From Burkholderia cepacia ATCC 25416 (GTDB taxonomy: Bacteria; Pseudomonadota; Gammaproteobacteria; Burkholderiales; Burkholderiaceae), in NCBI RefSeq assembly GCF_001411495.1, contig NZ_CP012982.1:3162001-3226000 (forward strand): a DNA stretch of 64,000 nt, given 5' to 3'. The notes under the pieces are model-generated. The model worked only from the letters and a program-made list of their open reading frames with translations. It was not told the DNA's origin and did no database searches. This document shows, in pieces, positions 50,997 through 58,191 of this stretch. Position numbers and translations under genes: made by a program. How positions within the stretch are numbered: position 1 is the first letter of the stretch; each line of letters opens with the position of its first letter.

Positions 50997-53230
50997 GCGC
51001 GCCGATCCGCGACGACCTCCTCGAACTGACGCCCGAAGCGCTGACGGCGCTCGCCAACGCCGGGTTCGTCAAGCGCGCACAGAAGGATGTCGCCGCCGGC
51101 GCGGTGCCGGCGCTGGCCGTCGACGGCGACGGTACGGTGCACGCGTCGTTCGCCGACGGCGTGCGTACCAGCCTGCCGCCGGGCCGGACCTTGCGCGACG
51201 CGGCGTGCAACTGCACCGCGAGCGGCATGTGCCGGCATCGCGTGATGCTGGTGTTCGCCTATCAGGCGAGCATGCAGGGGAACGAAGCGGCTGCCCCGGG
51301 CGAGGTGCGAGCAGGCGGAGACGACAAGACGGGGCAGGCCGATACGCGCGATGAATCGATCCGCAATCCGGACGATGTCGCGCGCGGCGCAACAGGCACC
51401 GGTTCGGGTGACGCGCCGCCGGGCGACGACACGAACGGCACGTCGTCCGCGGATCGTGCATGGAGCCCCGCCGATTTCGACGATGCCGCGCTGGCGGCGA
51501 GTTTTGCGCCGTCGGTGCTCGAACAGGCCACGCGCATGGCGGCCGCGCGGCCTGCCGTGACCGTGCAGCCGTGGTCCAGCGCACAGTCGTCGCCGGTTGC
51601 ACGCCTGCCGATGTGCACCGTGCGGTTCTTCTCGCGACGTTCGCTCGCGCATGCGCGGTGTGACTGCCGGCAAGGCAGCGGCTGCGCGCACGTCGTGCTG
51701 GCCGTCTGGGCATTCCGACAGGCCGGGGCATCGGCCGACGGGGTATCGGAGACGATCGTCGAGGTGCGCCCGCCGGCCGGCGAAGCAGACGAGTGTGGCG
51801 ACGACCGGTCGCCGTTGCGCGACGACGCGGCGCACGCGCTGATCGCCGATCTCGACAGGCTGGTACACGCGCTGTGGCTGGACGGTTCGAGCCAGCCGCC
51901 GATCGCGCTGGCCGCGCGTGTGGAGTCGCTGCGCGGCCGCCTGCGCGAGCGCGGCTGGCAGTGGGTCGACGACGCGCTCGACGAAGCCTGGCAGCTCGTG
52001 CACGCGCAGCATGCACGCAGCAGCCGCTTCGAGCCGCTGCGGCTCGTACGCGTGCTGGCCGAACTGTGGGCGCGCCTGCGCGCGGCGCTGTCCGCCGCGA
52101 CGCAGCGCGAGGGGGCCGCCGTGCCGGCCCGCCAGATGCTCGGCATCGGCGTGAAGGGCGAGGTGGAACTCGATCATCTGCGGCTGGTGTCGCTCGGCGT
52201 CGAGCTGTGGGCCGATGACGCGGAAGAGGGCGCGAGCGTGCTGTTCGCCGATCCCGATACGCAGACCGTGATGGTGCTGACGCGCAACTGGCCGCGTGCC
52301 GCCGACGTCGCGGCCGGCGGCCGTGCGCCGGATCTGGCCGGCCGTCGCGTCGCGGGTTTTCCGTTGCGGCAGATCGCCGCCGGGCAGGTCGTCACGAAGA
52401 CCGCGAAGCGGCGCGCGAATGGTGCGGTCGACATCGCGGCCGGCATACGGCAGACAGGCGTGCTGCCGCTGTCGCCGACCTCCTGGGACGATCTCGTCGC
52501 GCCGATCCGCCAGCCGGGCATCGCGGCGCTCGTCTCGCACCTGCGTGACGCGCTGCCCGACTTCGTGCGGCCGAGACAGGCGGCGAACGGTGCGGCGGCC
52601 GGCGCGGCCGGGTCGCTCCACGTGGTCGCGTTCGAGCCGATGGTCGTGCGGTCGGTCCATTGGGATGCGGCCGCCCAGGTGCTGCACGCACGGCTCGCGC
52701 AAGGCGAAGGCGGGACGGCCGATGTGGAAGGCGACGATGTGCTGCACCTCGCGCTGCCGCATCGCGCCGTGGCACCCGGCGCGGTCGATGCGCTGGCGCG
52801 CGCACTGTCCGGCGAATGGGGCGCGTTGCGCGCGCTGGCGGGCACCGTCCGGCTGCATGCGGGTACGGCCGTGATGCGGCCGCTGGCCGTGTTGACCGCG
52901 CAGCGCGCCGTCGTGCTGCAGACCGAGGCGACGGCGCCGCAACCGCTGCCGCTGGCCGGCGGGCGCGAGTCGTTGCCCGCGCTGGTCGAGCTCGCGCAGG
53001 ACACGCTTGCGCTGCTGGCCGAGTGGCTGCGCCAGGGCATGCGCCATCAGGGCGGCGGCGCGATCGAGCGTGCGCTGGCGCAGGCCACGCGACTGGAGCG
53101 GGCCGGCCTCGCGCACGCGGGGCGGCTGCTGCGCACGCTGGCCGACGGCCTGCGCGGTGCGCAATCGGCGTCGATCCTGGCGCAACTGGGTTCGCTGACG
53201 TTGCTGCTGCTGGGCATCGTCGAGCAATGA
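50993..53230 (+). CDS. SWIM zinc-finger protein with two SWIM motifs (YehQ-like)
   Basis: This is a 745-residue protein. Two CxCx(n)CxH motifs are visible: Cys72-x-Cys74...Cys80-x-His82 in ACNCTASGMCRH and Cys223-x-Cys225...Cys231-x-His233 in RCDCRQGSGCAH. Most SWIM proteins have one. SWIM domains bind DNA or proteins in MuDR transposases, MEK kinases and bacterial SWI/SNF ATPases. A disordered, Asp/Gly/Thr-rich linker (about residues 92-165) separates the two. The remainder is Ala/Leu/Arg-rich and helical, without known domains. It is coupled to the VWA gene by an ATGA overlap. Confidence 0.88.
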   Translation: MSAPIRDDLLELTPEALTALANAGFVKRAQKDVAAGAVPALAVDGDGTVHASFADGVRTSLPPGRTLRDAACNCTASGMCRHRVMLVFAYQASMQGNEAAAPGEVRAGGDDKTGQADTRDESIRNPDDVARGATGTGSGDAPPGDDTNGTSSADRAWSPADFDDAALAASFAPSVLEQATRMAAARPAVTVQPWSSAQSSPVARLPMCTVRFFSRRSLAHARCDCRQGSGCAHVVLAVWAFRQAGASADGVSETIVEVRPPAGEADECGDDRSPLRDDAAHALIADLDRLVHALWLDGSSQPPIALAARVESLRGRLRERGWQWVDDALDEAWQLVHAQHARSSRFEPLRLVRVLAELWARLRAALSAATQREGAAVPARQMLGIGVKGEVELDHLRLVSLGVELWADDAEEGASVLFADPDTQTVMVLTRNWPRAADVAAGGRAPDLAGRRVAGFPLRQIAAGQVVTKTAKRRANGAVDIAAGIRQTGVLPLSPTSWDDLVAPIRQPGIAALVSHLRDALPDFVRPRQAANGAAAGAAGSLHVVAFEPMVVRSVHWDAAAQVLHARLAQGEGGTADVEGDDVLHLALPHRAVAPGAVDALARALSGEWGALRALAGTVRLHAGTAVMRPLAVLTAQRAVVLQTEATAPQPLPLAGGRESLPALVELAQDTLALLAEWLRQGMRHQGGGAIERALAQATRLERAGLAHAGRLLRTLADGLRGAQSASILAQLGSLTLLLLGIVEQ

Positions 53231-53398
53231 CGGCATGACCGTCGAACGGGCGAGCAGGCGGCGCCCGACACCGCGAGCCGTCGGGCAGGCTGCACGGCTC
53301 GCGGGATGAATGAACGAGAGGGCGTCATGGCTGCGTTGCGGCCATGGCATGCGGGCGCGGCATCGTGCCGCGTCGTCGATCCGAGTGAGAGGGAACGG

Positions 53399-56300
53399 AT
53401 GCGTCGTTTTGAACTGATCGAAGGCAACTCCAGCAAGTTCTGGGAAGTGGAGCAGGAAGGCTCCGGGCTCAATATCCGCTGGGGCCGCATCGGCACCGCG
53501 GGCCAGAGCCAGACGAAGTCGTTCGCGGACGACGCGAAGGCGCGCGCCGCGCTCGACAAGCTCGTCAAGGAGAAGACCGGCAAGGGCTATGCCGAAGTCG
53601 CGGTAGCGGCCGGCGCCGGCATCGGCGCGACTGCCGCCAAGCCGCCGGCCGCCGCGTCGTCGGCAACCCCGGCCGCTGTGCCGCAGGCGTCGACAGACGC
53701 GGAACCGGCCGCGAACGCGCAACCCGCAGCGGCAAAGGCCGCGAAGGGTGCGCCGGCCACACCGTCGGCCCAGCCGGCGGTATCGACGCCGCCTTCAACG
53801 GTTTCCGCCGCCACCGCCGCCGCGCCCTTGCCGCCCGTCGCTGCCGAAGGTTTCGATGCGCAGTGCGAGCGTGTCTTCGAGACCGTGCGCGCGCAGATCG
53901 CGAACGGCGACCTGAAGCCCGGCGAGACGTTGACGGTTGCCGTGATCAAGCGCCGCTACGACGTCGGAGACCAGGGCGCCGCGATGGCGCTCGACCTGCT
54001 CAAGTCGCGCCGCCTGCTGCATGGCTGGGGAGCGTCGGCGAGCGTGCACGAGCACGGGCAGGCGACTGCCGTGGCGCTCGGCGAGTGGTTGACGTCCCAG
54101 GCGGCCGCCGTGCCGGCGCCTGCCGCACCCGCCGTCGCCGACGCAGGCGCACCGCCGTGGCTGATGCACGGCGATCCCGTGCGGCTGTCGCCGCAGATCC
54201 TGCGCGAAGCCTATGCGTCCCGCCGTTTTCCCGTCGAGGTGACCGTGCTCGACGTGCGCGCTGCGTGGCTGAAGATCGAAGGCAAGGACGGGTACTCGAT
54301 CGACATCGGCGCGACCGACGCGGCGCTGCGCCCGGCCGTCCAGCGGATGCTCGACCGGCTGGCCGCGCGTACGCCGATCGCCGGGCCGGTGGCGGACGCG
54401 CAAGCCGACGCCGCGCTGTTCGCGCTGGCGATGACCGTGGGCGACTATCACGGCGAAACCGCGATCGGCCGCCCGGTCGCCGACTACCTGGTTGCGCAAT
54501 ACGGATTGACGGGCGCGATCGACGTGCTGCTCGACGCGTTGAAAATCCACGTGCACGCCGATTACGACCGTCAGGCGCAGCGCCGCCTCCATCGTTTCTC
54601 GACGAATGTCGAAGGCCCGGTGCGCGAGAGCTGGCGCGGGCCGATCGTCGGCGGCGAGGCGGCGCTGCGCGAGCATCTTGCCGCGGCGAGCGAGGCGGAA
54701 TGGCAGGCCTGCGTCGACAGGATCGAGGCCGCGTTGCCGGCGCTGCACCCGACCCGCCAGCCGATACCCGCACTGTTGTTGCCCGATGCGCCGCAACTGT
54801 CGAATGCGCTGGTGCGCAGGCTGAGCGCCGAACGCGACGTGCCCGAGACGCTGCACTGGATGCTGCTGACCGCGACCGATCCCGATGCGATCGCGGTGGT
54901 CGGGAGAATCCGGCCGAACAGCTATGGCCGCGAGTTCTGGGGAATGTCGCGGATGGTCGCGACCGTGCTGCGCGAGCGCGGCACGGCCGCGTTCGACGTG
55001 CTCGAACGCGGCGCCGCCGCCGACGAGGCGGGCGATGCGCTCGCCGCGATCGGCACGCCCGACGCGGTGGCTGCGCTGGCGAGGGTCGCCAGCGGTTCGA
55101 AGGGCGCGCTCGCGCGCCTGTCGCTGTCGCTCGATCGCTGGCCGCTGGCGGGCATGGTCGCGCTGTCGCGGCTCGTGGCCGCGGGCGGCAAGGATGCCGG
55201 GCTGCTGACGCCGAGCCTCACGCGCCTGTTGCGTGCGCATACGGCGCACGTCGACGGGCTGCGGCCGTGGCTCGACGCACCGGCCCAGGCCGTGATCGAC
55301 AAACTCCTCGCGCTGCTGGCCGGCCCGGCCGAGGTCGCATCGGCCGAGGAATTGCCGGGTGTGCTGGCCGCGCCGCCCTGGCTTGCCGCGCGGCAGAAGC
55401 GGGCGGCTGCGCTGACGCTGGAGCCGCTCGAACTGGCGGCGGTCGAATGCTGGGACGAAGCGAAGCGCAACCAGGCGAAAACGCTCGACCGGTGGGAAAT
55501 GAGTCGGCTCGCCGCGGCGTCGAAGGACACGATGCTGCTGATCGCCGGCCTCGGCTTCGAAGCGAGCAAGAAATATTACGGGCCGCTCGGCGAGGCGGCG
55601 GCGAAGGCGATCCGGCAAGGCGACGCGCCGGCGTTCGTCGCCGCGTGGCGCGCGATGATCGACGCGCGCAAGCGCGAGCGTTACTTCTGGTACTGGCTGC
55701 GCGCCGAATTCCTGACGCTGTTGCCGGCCGCGGTGGCCGTCGACATCTGGAACGCGGTGGCCGGCGAACACAGCACGACAGGTGTGAACCCGCTGATGGC
55801 GACCTTCGGCCTGCCCGCGTTGCCCGGCCTCATCGCGACCGTGCGCAACAAGCCGACCGAGAATTTCGGCTACGCGCTGAATTACGGCGCCGTCGAATGC
55901 GCGCCGATCGCGGCCCGCGCGTTCGCAAAGCTGAAGACCTTGCGCGACGACGGCCGTGCGTGGCTGCTGAAGTTTCCGGAGCATGCGGCCTGCGGCCTGA
56001 TCGCAGCGTCGCTCGGCAAGCCGGGCGAAGCGCGCGACTGCGCCGGCGCTGCGCTGCGTTTGCTGCAGGCGAACGGCCACGAGGCGTTGCTGATCGACGT
56101 CGCCTCGCGTTATGCCGACGACGCGGTGCCGCAAGCGGTGCGCGCCGTGCTCGACGAGAGCCCGCTCGACCGTTTCCCGACCAAGCGCAGCAAGCTGCCC
56201 GAATTCTGGCAGCCGCGCGGCTGGCGCCGGCCGGTGCTGAAGAACGGCAAGGCGTTGCCAGACGACGCGCTCGACCATCTCGGCCAGATGCTGACGTTCC

Positions 56301-57664
56301 CGACCGGTGAAGGTGTCTACGGCGGCATCGACGTCGTGAAGGACGCGTGCACGGCGGAGTCGCTGGCCGATTTCGCGTGGGACTGCTTCAACGCATGGCT
56401 CGATGCCGGCGCGCCGGGCAAGGAGGGTTGGGCGCTCACCGCGCTGGGCCTGTTCGGCAACGACGACACCGCACGCAAGCTGACGCCGCTGATTCGCACG
56501 TGGCCCGGCGAATCGGCGCATGCACGCGCGGCGACCGGCCTCGACGTGCTGGCGTCGATCGGCAGCGACGTCGCGCTGATGCTGCTCAACGGCATCGCGC
56601 AGAAGGTCAAGTTCCGCGCGCTGCAGGACCGCGCGCGCGAGAAGATCGATGCGATCGCGGAAGCGCGCGGGCTGTCGTCCGAGGAGCTGGAGGACCGTCT
56701 CGCGCCGGATCTCGGGCTCGACGAACAGGGGACGATGCTGCTCGACTTCGGTCCGCGTGCGTTCCGGGTCGGCTTCGACGAGACGCTCAAGCCGTATGTG
56801 CGCGAGACCGGCGCCGACGGCGTGGCCGGCGCGCGGCTCGCGGATCTGCCGAAGCCGAAGAAGACCGACGATCCCGTGAAGGGCAAGGAAGCGGTCGAGC
56901 GCTTCAAGGTGCTGAAGAAGGATGCGCGCACCATCGCGAGCCAGCAGGTCGCTCGGCTCGAGGTGGCGATGTGCGGGCGCCGCCGCTGGACACCCGAGGT
57001 GTTTCGCGCGTTTCTCGCCGAGCATCCGCTCGTGCGCCATCTTGTCCAGCGCCTTGTCTGGGGTGTGTACGAAGTCGACGACGGCGGCAACTTCGGCGGC
57101 ACGCTGAAGGCCTGCTTCCGCGTGGCGGAAGACGGCACGGCGGCGACGGCCGACGACGATGCGTTTACGTTGCCGGAGGGCGCGACGATCCGCATCGGGG
57201 TGCCGCATGCGCTGGAGATCGCGCCGGCCGATGCCGCCGCATTCGGGCAGGTGTTCGCCGACTACGAGCTGCTGCAGCCGTTCGCGCAGCTCGGTCGCGA
57301 CGTGTACCGGCTGACCGACGACGAGCGCAACGGGCGGCAGCTCGAACGCTGGAAGGGCGTCAAGGTGCCGACCGGCCGCGTGCTCGGGCTCGTCAACAAG
57401 GGCTGGCGGCGCGGCCAGGTCGAGGATGCCGGCTGCATCTGGTATTTCACGAAGCCGCTCGGCGCGGGCAAGGTGATCGAACTGTCGCTGGACCCGGGGA
57501 TCTTCGTCGGCGCGGTCGACATGAATCCGGATCAGCAACTCGGCGCGTTGCAGGCCGGTTCGCCGTCGAACTGGGGCAGCATTCGCGAGCCCGATGCGCT
57601 GTCGACGCTCGACGAGATCTCGGCGAGCGAATTGATCCGCGATCTGGAGGGGATGCGGGAGTAA
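53399..57664 (+). CDS. WGR and DUF4132 domain giant protein (YehI/MolR-like)
   Basis: This is a 1421-residue protein. The start at ATG 53399 follows GAGAGGGAAC and places the WGR domain at the N-terminus: RRFELIEGNSSKFWEVEQEG, then IRWGRIGTAGQ with Trp28-Gly29-Arg30. WGR domains bind nucleic acids, as in PARP1. An Ala/Pro-rich linker covers about residues 66-155. The rest is a long alpha-helical, HEAT-like array ending in the DUF4132 domain (GWRRGQVEDAGCIWYFTKPLG, then LDPGIFVGAVDMNPDQQLG). It matches E. coli YehI, once named MolR, in domain order but is longer. It is the last gene of the module, 168 bp after the SWIM gene. Function is unknown; a nucleic-acid-linked sensing role is inference. 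Confidence 0.9.
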   Translation: MRRFELIEGNSSKFWEVEQEGSGLNIRWGRIGTAGQSQTKSFADDAKARAALDKLVKEKTGKGYAEVAVAAGAGIGATAAKPPAAASSATPAAVPQASTDAEPAANAQPAAAKAAKGAPATPSAQPAVSTPPSTVSAATAAAPLPPVAAEGFDAQCERVFETVRAQIANGDLKPGETLTVAVIKRRYDVGDQGAAMALDLLKSRRLLHGWGASASVHEHGQATAVALGEWLTSQAAAVPAPAAPAVADAGAPPWLMHGDPVRLSPQILREAYASRRFPVEVTVLDVRAAWLKIEGKDGYSIDIGATDAALRPAVQRMLDRLAARTPIAGPVADAQADAALFALAMTVGDYHGETAIGRPVADYLVAQYGLTGAIDVLLDALKIHVHADYDRQAQRRLHRFSTNVEGPVRESWRGPIVGGEAALREHLAAASEAEWQACVDRIEAALPALHPTRQPIPALLLPDAPQLSNALVRRLSAERDVPETLHWMLLTATDPDAIAVVGRIRPNSYGREFWGMSRMVATVLRERGTAAFDVLERGAAADEAGDALAAIGTPDAVAALARVASGSKGALARLSLSLDRWPLAGMVALSRLVAAGGKDAGLLTPSLTRLLRAHTAHVDGLRPWLDAPAQAVIDKLLALLAGPAEVASAEELPGVLAAPPWLAARQKRAAALTLEPLELAAVECWDEAKRNQAKTLDRWEMSRLAAASKDTMLLIAGLGFEASKKYYGPLGEAAAKAIRQGDAPAFVAAWRAMIDARKRERYFWYWLRAEFLTLLPAAVAVDIWNAVAGEHSTTGVNPLMATFGLPALPGLIATVRNKPTENFGYALNYGAVECAPIAARAFAKLKTLRDDGRAWLLKFPEHAACGLIAASLGKPGEARDCAGAALRLLQANGHEALLIDVASRYADDAVPQAVRAVLDESPLDRFPTKRSKLPEFWQPRGWRRPVLKNGKALPDDALDHLGQMLTFPTGEGVYGGIDVVKDACTAESLADFAWDCFNAWLDAGAPGKEGWALTALGLFGNDDTARKLTPLIRTWPGESAHARAATGLDVLASIGSDVALMLLNGIAQKVKFRALQDRAREKIDAIAEARGLSSEELEDRLAPDLGLDEQGTMLLDFGPRAFRVGFDETLKPYVRETGADGVAGARLADLPKPKKTDDPVKGKEAVERFKVLKKDARTIASQQVARLEVAMCGRRRWTPEVFRAFLAEHPLVRHLVQRLVWGVYEVDDGGNFGGTLKACFRVAEDGTAATADDDAFTLPEGATIRIGVPHALEIAPADAAAFGQVFADYELLQPFAQLGRDVYRLTDDERNGRQLERWKGVKVPTGRVLGLVNKGWRRGQVEDAGCIWYFTKPLGAGKVIELSLDPGIFVGAVDMNPDQQLGALQAGSPSNWGSIREPDALSTLDEISASELIRDLEGMRE

Positions 57665-57706
57665 CACGTGACCATTGCGTGACCATTCACCTTCATCCAG
57701 TTCGAC

Positions 57707-58048
57707 ATGAAGACGACGATTGCCCTCCGGACGCTGGCCCGCATTGCATTGCTGCCGGCGTCCTTCTGGTTCGCCGGCGCCGTATACGCCGCCTCCTTCA
57801 ATTGCCATCTGGCCAGACAACCGGCGGAGCAAACGATATGCGCCGTTCCCGAGTTGTCGAAACTCGACGATCAGCTCGCGATCGCGTGGTCGCTTGCGCC
57901 GCAACGCGTTCAGGTCGACCGGATGTTCGACGAGATCGAACGGCGCTACGGCCGCCTCGACGTGCTCGTCAACAATGCGGCGTCCGGCGCGCTCGACACC
58001 AACCTGAAAGGCGCGTTCTGGTGCGCACGCCGCGCCGCGGCGCTGATC
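57707..58048 (+). pseudogene. Chimeric remnant: LprI-like N-terminus joined to SDR fragments
   Basis: The frame from ATG 57707 starts with a signal peptide and an LprI/DUF1311-like segment (ASFNCHLARQPAEQTICAVP, then ELSKLDDQLAIAW; residues 1-61). At about residue 65 it switches to a short-chain dehydrogenase: MFDEIERRYGRLDVLVNNAA, then SGA, and directly LDTNLKGAFWCARRAAALI. Normal SDRs have about 20 more residues between NNAASG and LDTN, so the SDR part also carries an in-frame internal deletion. At 58048 similarity stops and AT-rich DNA begins. The frame has no bona fide end before it runs into the Rhs gene on the other strand. It is a composite of two decayed genes, not a working protein. 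Confidence 0.78.
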
Positions 58049-58191
58049 ATTTCTAAAAAGCTACTACAACACAAACTACCGATAATTCACGTTATGTCAA
58101 TTCGTAAAACTGAACAAACCTGCTGCCGGGTCGTGGCGGCCGGACGTGCCGCGACGCGTGGCACGAACCATGGTCGGCGGGCGTGCCGACG
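58049..58191. other. AT-rich scar between the chimeric pseudogene and the Rhs tip
   Basis: The first 80 bases are far AT-richer than anything around them. On the minus strand this is where the immunity gene of the Rhs toxin should start, but no frame of useful length exists. No inverted or target-site repeats were seen. Confidence 0.5.

Noticed and set aside
53795..57904. 1369-codon minus-strand frame opposite the WGR-DUF4132 gene
   Set aside because: Composition is that of antisense third-position GC bias; the plus-strand product has a WGR motif and the DUF4132 end, so only that strand is coding.
58049..58130. AT-rich patch as a transposon end or attachment site
   Set aside because: No inverted repeats, target duplication, tRNA or integrase gene was found near it; only its base composition is unusual.
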